This document shows, piece after piece, positions 26,097-33,876 of a stretch of DNA of 64,000 nt. Below the pieces are notes generated by a model. That model worked only from the letters and a program-made list of their open reading frames with translations. It had not been told where the DNA came from and did no database searches. Source of the DNA: Natranaeroarchaeum sp042663585 (GTDB taxonomy: Archaea; Halobacteriota; Halobacteria; Halobacteriales; Natronoarchaeaceae). The stretch covers positions 1,922,001 to 1,986,000 of the forward strand of contig NZ_JBHTAN010000006.1 in NCBI RefSeq assembly GCF_042663585.1, read 5' to 3'. Each line of letters begins with the position of its first letter. Position 1 is the stretch's first letter. The position numbers were made by a program, and so were the translations under genes.

Positions 26097-27275
26097 ATGA
26101 CACGCGAAGTCTGGCTGAAGGCCGACGACTCCGTCGGCGACTGGGATCAGCGGCGCAAGCGGATCACGGCGGGCCTGGAGTCCGGCGTCGACTGGATACT
26201 CGTCGACGAGGACGACGTCGCGAAGGTACGAGAGCTCGGCGACGTCAACGTGGCGGCCTTTCGCACCGGCGGCGACGTCGACGTCATCGACGACGCTGAG
26301 TCCGAACAGGAAGCCGCCGATGCCGATGCCTACATCGTCGGCAAAGACGGCGAGGGCGACGGGACAGTAGACCTTCCGAGCGACTTCTCCGGCTCGGCCG
26401 ACCTCTCGACGCTCCGGCGCGAGGACAACCGCGCTGACGGCGCGTACGTTCGTATCTTCGACGAGGACTACGAAGCGTTCGCCGAGGCCGCCGCCGACGA
26501 GGCCGACTACACGATGATCGTCAGCGAGAACTGGTCGATCATTCCGCTGGAGAACCTCATCGCGCGGATCGGCGACGAGACGACGTTGATCGCCGGCGTC
26601 ACCAGCGCCGAGGAGGCACAGACGGCCTACGAGACCCTGGAGATCGGTGCGGATGCCGTCCTGCTCGACAGCGACAATCCCGACGAGATCCGCTCGACGG
26701 TCGAGGTCCGCGACGAGGCCGAACGCGAGACGCTCGATCTCACTCAGGCTGAAGTGCGGACCATCGAACGCGCCGGTAGCGCCGACCGCGTCTGCGTCGA
26801 CACCGGCTCACTGCTCGAACACGACGAGGGGATGTTGATCGGGTCGATGTCACGTGGTCTCGTCTTCGTCCACGCCGAGACGGCCGAGTCGCCGTACGTC
26901 GCTTCCCGGCCGTTCCGCGTCAACGCTGGTGCGGTCCACGCCTACATCCGAACGCCCGACGGCGGCACGAAATATCTCTCTGAACTCAAAAGCGGCGACG
27001 AGGTACAGGTCGTCGACACCGACGGCAACACCCGCGAGGCAGTCGTCGGACGCGTGAAGATAGAACAGCGCCCGATGTTCCGCCTCGAAGCGGAGCTCGA
27101 CAACGGCGACCGGATCGAGACGCTGATCCAGAACGCCGAGACGGTGAAAGTCGCGACGAACGAGGGCCGCAAGGCCGTCACCGACCTGGAAGCCGGTGAC
27201 GAGATCATGCTCTACCACGAAGATACGGCTCGGCACTTCGGGGAAGCCGTCGACGAAAAGATTATCGAAAAGTAA
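26097..27275 (+). CDS. aroB: 3-dehydroquinate synthase II
   Basis: 392 aa from the ATG at 26097 (MTREVWLKADDSVGDWDQRR); 30 earlier in-frame codons are GC-rich leader and rejected. This archaeal enzyme oxidatively deaminates ADTH to 3-dehydroquinate with NAD. Typical features: IVSENWSIIPLENLIA in the middle, GSMSRGLVFVHAETAESPYVASRPFRVNAG in the second half, and the terminal DEIMLYHEDTARHFGEAVDEKIIEK. Neighbours trpCBA and ADTH synthase support the pathway. The enzyme is unrelated to bacterial AroB although the symbol is often reused. Confidence 0.93.
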   Translation: MTREVWLKADDSVGDWDQRRKRITAGLESGVDWILVDEDDVAKVRELGDVNVAAFRTGGDVDVIDDAESEQEAADADAYIVGKDGEGDGTVDLPSDFSGSADLSTLRREDNRADGAYVRIFDEDYEAFAEAAADEADYTMIVSENWSIIPLENLIARIGDETTLIAGVTSAEEAQTAYETLEIGADAVLLDSDNPDEIRSTVEVRDEAERETLDLTQAEVRTIERAGSADRVCVDTGSLLEHDEGMLIGSMSRGLVFVHAETAESPYVASRPFRVNAGAVHAYIRTPDGGTKYLSELKSGDEVQVVDTDGNTREAVVGRVKIEQRPMFRLEAELDNGDRIETLIQNAETVKVATNEGRKAVTDLEAGDEIMLYHEDTARHFGEAVDEKIIEK

Positions 27276-27287
27276 CGGTCGGGACTG

Positions 27288-27746
27288 TCAGACGTTCCCT
27301 GCGCCGTCCGCCTCGCCGGTCGGGTCCGCGTTCTTCGTTCCCTCGGTTTCGTCTAGCTGTTCGAGTTCTGTCGTACACCAGTGACAGAACGTGAGGTCCT
27401 CGTCGAGTTCCTTCCCACAGTAGGGACAGGACGCCGCGACGTCGTCCTCAGTGGCTGTCGGCCGGTCGACGTACGCCGCGAGGACGTAGGCGTCGAGGAC
27501 GTTGAAAAACAGGATGGACGAGAGCGCAAGCGACTCGCCGAAACTGAGCTGTTGAGCAACGGCCTGGGCACCACCGAGCACCGTGTCGGCGGACTCGAAC
27601 GCAGCGTTCGGAATAATGAACACGACTGCGGAAACGACTAGACCGAACCAGAGGAGGGCGCGGAGCCAGCGACGGAGGTACGCGTGCCCCAGACCGGGGT
27701 AGACAAACGCAAGCAGGACAGCGATCAGCGGACGTTTCCGGATCAT
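27288..27746 (-). CDS. Zinc-ribbon membrane protein
   Basis: 152 aa. Three hydrophobic segments (about 7-25, 31-48, 70-95), the first with a TM2-like GLGHAYLRRW stretch, followed by a cytosolic zinc ribbon CPYCGKELDEDLTFCHWC (about 110-127). The acidic tail is disordered. This DUF-type haloarchaeal protein has no known function. Convergent with the DHQ synthase II gene, 12 bp apart. Confidence 0.78.
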   Translation of the reverse strand: MIRKRPLIAVLLAFVYPGLGHAYLRRWLRALLWFGLVVSAVVFIIPNAAFESADTVLGGAQAVAQQLSFGESLALSSILFFNVLDAYVLAAYVDRPTATEDDVAASCPYCGKELDEDLTFCHWCTTELEQLDETEGTKNADPTGEADGAGNV

Positions 27747-27804
27747 GACCTTTGCTCAGGTTAGCTACCGTGGACTCATTAGACTGTCGACAGCGAGCCA
27801 GCGG

Positions 27805-28482
27805 TTACTCCTCTGCTCGGAGGTCGTCGACGAGCCGTCGGAGTGTTGACAGATCGTACTGTCCGGGCGCAGTCGCGTCCGCAGGGTCGACGGGTGCGTA
27901 GCCTATCGCAGAGCCGTAGACGGGCGCAACAGCGCGGGAGTGTCGACCCTGCTCACCCATCGCCATCGTCGCGACGGTCTCTCCCCGTGCGCTGAACGCC
28001 TCTGTCGCCCCGAGGAGGTCGAGTACGTCTCGGGTGCTCCGTGCGGTGACGGCTAGCTTGCCGACGTCACCGCGATTCGTCGCCCGTCGGAGGAGTTTTC
28101 GGAGGTCGGCCGCCGAGGGCGTGCGCTCGAAGTCGTGGGTCGACGCGATGACGGACACGTCTTCGGCCCGGGCACTGGCCGCGGTCTCTTTGCCCTGCTC
28201 CGTCTCCAGGCTGTTCAGTTCCACGTCGATTGCCTCGACTGCTGGTAGCTCTGCGGCCGTCGCGAGCGTTTCGAGACGTCCGTTTTCGGGTGCCTCGCCG
28301 CCCTCCCACTCGGCGCGGTTGGTCGCGATAATCGGGAGTTCGCCGTCGTATTCGTGGAGCGCCGGCACTGGATCGGCAGCGAGATCCATCCGGAACTCGA
28401 CGGCATCGGCGTGGTCGCGGGCAACTGGTTCGTCGTCGAGGCTCGCGGTCGAGGCCGCGAGCACGAACGAATCGAAGTTCAT
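27805..28482 (-). CDS. aroD: 3-dehydroquinate dehydratase, type I
   Basis: 225 aa from the ATG at 28482 (MNFDSFVLAASTASLDDEP); the extra upstream codons are not family-like. Type I enzymes use a Schiff-base Lys: VGKLAVTARS provides it, and VSVIASTHDFERTP gives the catalytic His. DHADAVEFRMDLAADP is the substrate Glu/Arg region. Third step of the shikimate route, complementing the two upstream plus-strand genes. A T7 run lies 25-31 bp before the start on this strand and may be the TATA element or the terminator of tfb. Confidence 0.92.
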   Translation of the reverse strand: MNFDSFVLAASTASLDDEPVARDHADAVEFRMDLAADPVPALHEYDGELPIIATNRAEWEGGEAPENGRLETLATAAELPAVEAIDVELNSLETEQGKETAASARAEDVSVIASTHDFERTPSAADLRKLLRRATNRGDVGKLAVTARSTRDVLDLLGATEAFSARGETVATMAMGEQGRHSRAVAPVYGSAIGYAPVDPADATAPGQYDLSTLRRLVDDLRAEE

Positions 28483-28506
28483 GTCTACGGACACGGAAGG
28501 GGGAAC

Positions 28507-28513
28507 AAAAAAA
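28507..28513 (-). terminator. T7 tract between tfb and aroD
   Basis: On the minus strand the sequence reads CACCTTTTTTTGTTCC, 75 bp past the tfb stop and about 25 bp before the aroD ATG. It fits an archaeal U-tract terminator for tfb and its spacing also fits a T-rich TATA element for a leaderless aroD transcript; both may be true. Confidence 0.45.
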
Positions 28514-28587
28514 GGTGCGTTACACGTTGACAAGCCTGATACGGGCGCTGTCGCTCGAGAGGGAGAGAACGTAAAACCGATGACAGA

Positions 28588-29559
28588 TCAGGCGAGACCG
28601 AGGCTCTCTTCGGCTTCGAGGAGTTCGTGGTAGCGGTTACGGATCGTGACTTCGGAGATGTCGGCGACCTCGCTGACTGCGGCCTGGGTCGTCTTCTCGT
28701 TGGTCAGCAGTGCAGCGGCGTACACTGCGGCGGCGGCGAGACCGACCGGCGACTTGCCGCTGTGGACGCCTTTCTCTTTGGCGTTCTGCAGAAGCTTGCG
28801 GGCGCGGTGCTCGGACTCGTCGGAGAGACCGAGGCCGGAGGCAAACCGCGGCACGTAGCTCTCGGGGTCCGCCGGTTGGACTTCGAGGCCGAGTTCGCGT
28901 ACCACGTAGCGGTAGGTCCGGGCGACTTCGTTTTTCTCGACGCGGCTGACTTCCGCAATCTCGTCGAGACTGCGGGGGACGCCGGCCTGACGGGCGGCGG
29001 CGTAGACACAGGCCGTCGAGACGCCTTCGATGGAACGGCCGGGGAGGAGGTCCTCGTTGAGGGCGCGGCGGTAGATGACGCTGGCCGTCTCGCGGACGTT
29101 GCTGGGCAGGCCGAGCGCGCTGGCCATCCGGTCGATTTCGCCGAGTGCCTGCTTGAGGTTGCGCTCTTTGCTGTCACGAGTGCGGAAGCGCTCGTTCCAT
29201 TTGCGAAGCCGCTGCATCTTCTCGCGCTGCCGCGACCCGAGGGAGTTGCCGTACGCGTCCTTGTCGCGCCAGTCGATGTTCGTCGAGAGCCCTTTGTCGT
29301 GCATCGTGTTCGTCGTCGGCGCACCAACGCGGGACTTCTGGTTTTTCTCCTGCGCGTCGAACGCGCGCCACTCGGGGCCACGGTCGACCGAGTCCTCCTC
29401 GACGACGAGTCCACAGTCAGTACAGACGGTCTCGCCGTGTTCCTCGTCGTTGATGAGCTGGCCGCTACATTCTGGACAGGCAAGCCCCTCGTCGTTGCTT
29501 TCCTGTTCTTGTTCCTGTTCTCGGTCGCGCGTTCGCGTGCGGGTGTTTGATTCAGTCAT
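28588..29559 (-). CDS. tfb: Transcription initiation factor IIB (TFB)
   Basis: 323 aa. Recruits RNA polymerase to TBP-bound promoters. The N-terminal zinc ribbon has Cys28, Cys31, Cys46 and Cys49 (CPEC...CTDCG), followed by the B-reader region DRGPEWRAFDAQEKNQKSRVG, and two cyclin repeats (about 125-215 and 220-310), with the BRE-recognition helix in SEVTIRNRYHELL. The first 25 residues are an Arg/Glu/Gln-rich low-complexity leader. Haloarchaea have several TFB paralogues with distinct targets; which one this is cannot be decided here. Confidence 0.96.
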   Translation of the reverse strand: MTESNTRTRTRDREQEQEQESNDEGLACPECSGQLINDEEHGETVCTDCGLVVEEDSVDRGPEWRAFDAQEKNQKSRVGAPTTNTMHDKGLSTNIDWRDKDAYGNSLGSRQREKMQRLRKWNERFRTRDSKERNLKQALGEIDRMASALGLPSNVRETASVIYRRALNEDLLPGRSIEGVSTACVYAAARQAGVPRSLDEIAEVSRVEKNEVARTYRYVVRELGLEVQPADPESYVPRFASGLGLSDESEHRARKLLQNAKEKGVHSGKSPVGLAAAAVYAAALLTNEKTTQAAVSEVADISEVTIRNRYHELLEAEESLGLA

Positions 29560-29640
29560 TGGTGCGAAGGCGGATGCTAACCGGGCAGGTAACCCTGGAA
29601 AAATCCCGGGTGATTCCTTTCGTATGACTTGCGAGCACTC

Positions 29641-29650
29641 CTATATAATA
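29641..29650 (-). promoter_or_regulatory. TATA box of tfb
   Basis: Reading the minus strand, TATTATATAG lies about 85 bp before the tfb ATG, predicting a start near 29617 and a leader of roughly 55 nt. An imperfect inverted repeat (CCCGGG-ATTTTT-CCAGGG) lies in that leader at about 29595-29612. Confidence 0.5.
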
Positions 29651-29737
29651 GCTTTGGTATGGAAATCCCATCGGGCAGAGCGAGCGGTTATACCTCACGA
29701 ATAGCGATAATAATCAAAACCTTCATGTTGTTGAGTA

Positions 29738-31162
29738 TCACGCAACCATCGCGTCGACAACCGTCTCGCCATCGACGACCAGATTGTATGCGCCTTCGTC
29801 GTCGTTCCAGAGCGCCAGCACCGACTCGAACGCCAGCAGGTCCCCGTACTCGGCATCGACGAGGTTCCGGTTGAGCGACGTCTCCCGCGTCAGGACGGCG
29901 TAGTGTTCGACCGACTCGCTCCCATCGCTGATCTTGAATAGCGGATTGGCGTCACCCTCGGAGAGCGAGTGACTGAGTTTGAGCGCCAGCAGATCGATCC
30001 GGTTCGAGACGTGCGCTTCCATCTCTGCCATCTTGGCCCAGCGGTCTGGGTCGGGCGTTGCCTCCAGTCGCCGTTTCCCGTCGGTTCTGAGGATCGAGTG
30101 GGAGAACTGCACGTCCACGTTGACGAACTCGCCCTGATGATGGTCGGGGTCGGTCGCGGCGTCTTCGATGCGCTGCTGGAACGACGGCACCGCGAGGTCG
30201 GGTTTGACGTCGAACGACCAGCCCCGATCGGTGGGCGATTCGTCGGGCCAGAGTCGGATCGTCGGCGAGTAGACCGTCGCACCAGGTCCCGTCGGATCGT
30301 CGGCGAGAGCGCGTTCCACTTCCCGCAGTTCCGTGCTGGTGTTCCTGTCGGCGGGCGCCAGCGCGACCATCGATCCATCCGGCGCGAGGGCGTCCAGATA
30401 CCGCGTCGCAACTGCCGTCGGATCCGACAGTTCGCTGAGCACGTTGCCGAAGAGTATCAGGTCGAACTCGCCCGGCGGGTCGAACGACTCCGCCTGCTCG
30501 GAGTGAATCTCCGTGTGGACGTTCCGCCCCGTCGCGTCGAGCATCGAGGAAAGCACCGTCTCGGCCTCGCTTGGTTCGACCGCGTGATACTCGACCAGCG
30601 CGTCGTCGGGGAGTAGATCACAGAGTCCCAGCGCGGGGCCGCCAACGCCCGCTCCGACATCTAGTACTCTGAGCGTTCGGGGTAGCAATCGACGGTCGAT
30701 CAGGTCCGAGAGCGCGTACTGGACGACCGCGTAGTAGTCCGGCAGGTGATAGATCGCGTACGCCAGCGCCGCCTCGTAACCGTACTCGACTGGGTTCTGG
30801 CGGTAGTAGGCGTCTTTGAGCTTCCGGATCCGGTCTCGAAGGATCTCGCCGGACTCGCCCGTGGGCCAGTCCCGGCCGTACTCTTCGGTCAGCAAGTCTT
30901 CGAGCCGTTGCCCGTACTGCTCGGGGAACCGGTCGATGCGTCGGACCTCGGTCGTCACTGGCTCCTCCTCGACCGGCACGAACGTGCCGTCGTCGGTCTC
31001 GACGAGGCCGAGGTCGACCGCCTCCTCGCGGAGGGTTTGGCGCACGACCGCGGGATGTGGCTGGCTCTCTATGTACTCGTAGATCTCCTCGGGATCGATC
31101 GGTCGCACCTGTCGGAGATACTTCGCGTTCTCGCGGATCGCCGTTCGTTCGTCGTCAGTCAT
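29738..31162 (-). CDS. SAM-dependent methyltransferase, Rsm22-like
   Basis: 474 aa from the ATG at 31162 (MTDDERTAIRENAKYLRQVRP), overlapping the tyrA stop by 8 bp. The N-terminal ~100 residues include a helical, winged-helix-like segment. The central part reads AYAIYHLPDYYAVVQYALSDL followed by LRVLDVGAGVGGPALGL (SAM motif I) and FDLILFGNVLSELSD, an order that resembles the Rsm22 family of ribosomal small-subunit assembly methyltransferases. The Fe-S cysteines of many Rsm22 proteins are not apparent. The substrate is unknown. Likely co-transcribed with tyrA. Confidence 0.7.
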   Translation of the reverse strand: MTDDERTAIRENAKYLRQVRPIDPEEIYEYIESQPHPAVVRQTLREEAVDLGLVETDDGTFVPVEEEPVTTEVRRIDRFPEQYGQRLEDLLTEEYGRDWPTGESGEILRDRIRKLKDAYYRQNPVEYGYEAALAYAIYHLPDYYAVVQYALSDLIDRRLLPRTLRVLDVGAGVGGPALGLCDLLPDDALVEYHAVEPSEAETVLSSMLDATGRNVHTEIHSEQAESFDPPGEFDLILFGNVLSELSDPTAVATRYLDALAPDGSMVALAPADRNTSTELREVERALADDPTGPGATVYSPTIRLWPDESPTDRGWSFDVKPDLAVPSFQQRIEDAATDPDHHQGEFVNVDVQFSHSILRTDGKRRLEATPDPDRWAKMAEMEAHVSNRIDLLALKLSHSLSEGDANPLFKISDGSESVEHYAVLTRETSLNRNLVDAEYGDLLAFESVLALWNDDEGAYNLVVDGETVVDAMVA

Positions 31163-31889
31163 CAGTAGTAGTCCTCTCTGCGGCCCGGTAGAGTCGCTCG
31201 AACGCCTCGTCGTCCGCCTCGGCGATCCGGCGGGCCGCCGCCGCGACGTCCTCTGCACCGTCGAACGTCGACTGGATTTCGGCGTAGACCGCCGGCGTGT
31301 TGCCCGTCACCTGCTCGACCAGTTCTTCTAGCCCGCCCGACACCGGCGTCTGGAACCGATCGGGAACGTCGTCGGTCGCCAGCGCGTACGCGAGCACTGC
31401 TGCATGTGCGCTGGCCTGCACACTGTTCATCGCCTCGTCGTGTTCTTTCGGGGTTGTCTCGAACAGATCGTTGCCCGCCGCCGCGAGCGCCGCCCGCAGT
31501 TCGTCGGTGACCGGCCCGGCGTTGTCGGAGACGACGGCCACGTTGCCCGGGGCGTTCTCCGGCGCGAACAGCGGGTGGAAACTGATGCGTTCGAGCTCCG
31601 GGGCGTGGGTGCGCATCGCATCGACCGCCCCCGCCATTGCGCCCGTAACGTCGATGATCGCCGCAGTCGCCCGATCCGCGTACGTCGCAATCGTGGCCTC
31701 GGCGGCGGACATCGGAACGGCGATACAGACGACCTCGTACTGCTCGTCCGGCGCGGCGGTGCGGCCGCCGACAGCCTCCACTGCGGCCGCTGCGGCGGCC
31801 TCGTCGAGATCCGTGAAGACGGGCGTGGCATCGACGGTCCCGCCGATCCAGCGGCCCATCGCACCCGCGCCGACGATCAGTACCTCCAT
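31155..31889 (-). CDS. tyrA: Prephenate dehydrogenase
   Basis: 244 aa. NAD(P)-dependent oxidative decarboxylation of prephenate toward tyrosine. The dinucleotide-binding N-terminus is MEVLIVGAGAMGRWIG; IDVTGAMAGAVDAM and ISFHPLFAPENA contain the conserved His-Pro segment of the active site. The protein is compact, close to the catalytic minimum, with no ACT or chorismate mutase domain. Its stop overlaps the next gene by 8 bp. An 8-bp-stem hairpin sits directly before its start codon. Confidence 0.9.
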   Translation of the reverse strand: MEVLIVGAGAMGRWIGGTVDATPVFTDLDEAAAAAAVEAVGGRTAAPDEQYEVVCIAVPMSAAEATIATYADRATAAIIDVTGAMAGAVDAMRTHAPELERISFHPLFAPENAPGNVAVVSDNAGPVTDELRAALAAAGNDLFETTPKEHDEAMNSVQASAHAAVLAYALATDDVPDRFQTPVSGGLEELVEQVTGNTPAVYAEIQSTFDGAEDVAAAARRIAEADDEAFERLYRAAERTTTDD

Positions 31890-31890
31890 C

Positions 31891-31915
31891 GAGGCGAGAT
31901 AGCAAGCCTCGCCTC
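31891..31915 (-). promoter_or_regulatory. Hairpin immediately upstream of tyrA
   Basis: GAGGCGAG (31891-31898) and CTCGCCTC (31908-31915) form a perfect 8-bp stem with a 9-nt loop, ending one base from the tyrA ATG (31889). A TATA-like GACTAAAACC on the minus strand around 31957-31966 would place the hairpin inside a ~40-nt leader, where it could hide the ribosome-binding region. Confidence 0.45.
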
Positions 31916-31984
31916 AAAAGAGATTCGGAAGTCAGGGGCTACATTCCGAAGGGGTTTTAGTCGCTTCGTTGGATTGATTCGGGT

Positions 31985-32686
31985 ATGACTGCTCCCTGGG
32001 CCGAGTGGGACCACATCGTGAAGATCGATCCCGACAAGACGTTACCGGAGGGGGAAACCTACGAAGACGTGCTGGCGACCGGCACTGACGCGATCGAGAT
32101 CGGCGGGACCACCGGGATGACGACAGACAAGATGGAACGGGTCATCGAGGCCTGTGCGACCTACGACGTACCGCTGTATCTCGAACCGAGTGCGCCGGAA
32201 GTCGCCGTCAACGACGACGCACTGGATGGCTATCTCATCCCGACGGTGTTCAACACACAGAACCCGTTCTGGCTCGCGGGCGCCCACAAGGAGTGGACGC
32301 GGATCGAGGACGACCTGCCCTGGGACCGGATCACGACCGAGGCGTATATCGTGATGAACCCCGACTCGGCCGTCGCCACGTACACCGAGGCCGACTGTGA
32401 TCTGACACCCGACGACGTGGCCGCCTACGCCAGCGTCGCCGAACGGCTGTTCGGCCAGGAGATCGTTTACGTCGAATACTCGGGCACGCTCGGCGATCCT
32501 GAAGTCGTCGGTGCGGCCCACGACGCCCTCGACGAGGCCACCCTGTTCTACGGTGGCGGCGTCCACGACTACGAGTCGGCGCACGAACTCGGCCAGTATA
32601 GCGATGTCGTCGTCGTCGGCGACCTCGTCCACAACGAGGGGGCCGAGGCGGTCGCCGAGACGGTGCGTGGCGCACAGGACGCCTGA
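31985..32686 (+). CDS. Geranylgeranylglyceryl phosphate synthase
   Basis: 233 aa. TIM-barrel enzyme making the first ether bond of archaeal membrane lipids from glycerol-1-phosphate and GGPP. Family motifs: HIVKIDPDKTLPEG at the N-terminus, TDAIEIGGTTGMT, LYLEPSAPE, IPTVFNTQNPFWLAGAHKEW, EIVYVEYSGTLGDP and LFYGGGVHDYESA (phosphate binding). Monocistronic. TTTTAGTC about 28 bp before the ATG suggests a leaderless mRNA and a promoter shared back-to-back with tyrA. Confidence 0.95.
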   Translation: MTAPWAEWDHIVKIDPDKTLPEGETYEDVLATGTDAIEIGGTTGMTTDKMERVIEACATYDVPLYLEPSAPEVAVNDDALDGYLIPTVFNTQNPFWLAGAHKEWTRIEDDLPWDRITTEAYIVMNPDSAVATYTEADCDLTPDDVAAYASVAERLFGQEIVYVEYSGTLGDPEVVGAAHDALDEATLFYGGGVHDYESAHELGQYSDVVVVGDLVHNEGAEAVAETVRGAQDA

Positions 32687-32695
32687 CCGCTCTTT

Positions 32696-33091
32696 TCAGA
32701 GGTTTCTGACCCGATCGACGAGCGCGACGACACAGCCGACCGCCGCAATGACGTGAGCCAGTCCGAGCGCGATCAACCGCCCCGTCGTCGCGCCATCGAG
32801 CGTCGACGCGAACTGAAGCACGAGAGCGGAGAGCAAAAGCACGACCACAGCGATACCGAGGAACGGCCGGTCCGGGTCCTCCAGTCGCCACGCTAATACC
32901 GAGTACGTCACCGCCGCACCGATCCCGGCGGCCGTCGAGACGAGCACGACCGGAACGAGTGAGAGCGGCCCGAACCAGCCGACCGTCACGGACGCCAGCA
33001 CGAGTAACAGCAGGTTGCCAGCGACGGCCAGACTGATCGCGTATGCCGCTCGGTCGGCGACCGTTCGAAGGGCAGGACGTATCGTGGTCAT
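32696..33091 (-). CDS. Four-helix membrane protein (DUF6069-like)
   Basis: 131 aa with four hydrophobic segments (about 15-38, 43-66, 76-94, 104-125). Size and topology resemble DUF6069 proteins; no catalytic motif. It is transcribed divergently from an HxlR-like regulator, and its probable TATA (GTTTATCA on the minus strand, about 33115-33122, near -28) is flanked by two perfect CTTCGAAG palindromes. Strong inference: it is the regulator's target. Function unknown. Confidence 0.72.
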   Translation of the reverse strand: MTTIRPALRTVADRAAYAISLAVAGNLLLLVLASVTVGWFGPLSLVPVVLVSTAAGIGAAVTYSVLAWRLEDPDRPFLGIAVVVLLLSALVLQFASTLDGATTGRLIALGLAHVIAAVGCVVALVDRVRNL

Positions 33092-33105
33092 ACACCGACT
33101 ATACT

Positions 33106-33136
33106 CTTCGAAGTGATAAACTTACAACTTCGAAGT
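33106..33136. promoter_or_regulatory. Paired palindromic operator, CTTCGAAGT twice, 22 bp apart
   Basis: CTTCGAAGT occurs at 33106-33114 and 33128-33136, exactly 22 bp (two helical turns) apart. Each contains the perfect palindrome CTTCGAAG. They bracket the predicted TATA of the membrane-protein gene. A weaker relative, GTTCGAAA, is at 33176-33183 next to the regulator's own promoter. This is the expected layout for a dimeric winged-helix repressor that controls both divergent genes. Confidence 0.6.
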
Positions 33137-33219
33137 ATCACGGTGCTGGCCTCGAAGCCGGGATCCCTTCCATAGTTCGAAAACAAAAGTATTAGAAACA
33201 GTACCTCGTTGCACCGCGT

Positions 33220-33630
33220 ATGAGCGAGAACAACGGGCCGCCGATGGATCGCGAACCACCCCGTAGCAGGGGCGAGGACGTCGAGGCGCTCCGAGCGTCG
33301 CTCTCTGAGCGCGAGCGAGCGGCCGTCGAGGAGACAGTCGGCGACCTGCTCGGGCTCCTCGGAAAAGCCCATGCCATGGCGGTCCTGAGCGAGTTCGCGA
33401 TTTCGGAGGAAGCGCTCCGGTTTTCCGAACTCCAGTCGACCCTCGATGTCCCGCCGAACACGCTCTCGACACGGCTCTCGGAGCTAACCGAGGCGGGGTT
33501 CCTCTCACGGACCTCATACGACGAGGTCCCGCCGCGGGTCGTCTACGAGCCGACGGAGAAAGCCGAAGCGCTGTTCCCGGCCTTCGGCCACCTCCACAAG
33601 TGGGCGATCAAACAGGTCACGGAACGCTGA
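33220..33630 (+). CDS. HxlR-like winged-helix regulator
   Basis: 136 aa. The winged helix (about 45-130) reads LLGLLGKAHAMAVLSEFAI, then LRFSELQSTLDVPPNTLSTRLSELTEAGFLSR (recognition helix) and a YEPTEKAEALFPAFGHLHKWA tail typical of HxlR proteins. It lacks the N-terminal sensing Cys of redox-type HxlR members. AAAAGTATTA at 33185-33194, about 28 bp before the ATG, suggests a leaderless mRNA. Divergent from the membrane protein at 32696, with CTTCGAAGT operators between. Confidence 0.83.
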   Translation: MSENNGPPMDREPPRSRGEDVEALRASLSERERAAVEETVGDLLGLLGKAHAMAVLSEFAISEEALRFSELQSTLDVPPNTLSTRLSELTEAGFLSRTSYDEVPPRVVYEPTEKAEALFPAFGHLHKWAIKQVTER

Positions 33631-33779
33631 ACGACTCCGGGCAGCGGACTCACTCGAACTGGTCTCTTACTGAAGCACGAGGATCCGTTCGGCGTCCTCT
33701 GCGCTCGCTACGCGTATCTGCGTCATACGGGATGATACGGTCCGGACTCGTCAAAAACCACCGGCGAGCGCTGATTGCG

Positions 33780-33798
33780 TATAGCGATAAAAGCTATA
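33780..33798. promoter_or_regulatory. TATAGC/GCTATA palindrome upstream of aspS
   Basis: TATAGC (33780-33785) and GCTATA (33793-33798) flank GATAAAA, giving a 19-bp AT-rich palindrome about 80 bp before the aspS ATG in an otherwise plain 245-bp gap. The separate TATA of aspS is at 33848. Operator or extra promoter; undetermined. Confidence 0.3.
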
Positions 33799-33847
33799 TA
33801 ACCGCCGATGCGGGACCGCTCGTCGCCTCCGAAACGAACCGACGCAG

Positions 33848-33854
33848 TTTAAGG
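33848..33854 (+). promoter_or_regulatory. TATA box of aspS
   Basis: TTTAAGG lies 23-29 bp before the aspS ATG (33877), the spacing of a leaderless haloarchaeal promoter. Confidence 0.55.
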
Positions 33855-33876
33855 CTCGGCGGCGAAAATCGAGGGT

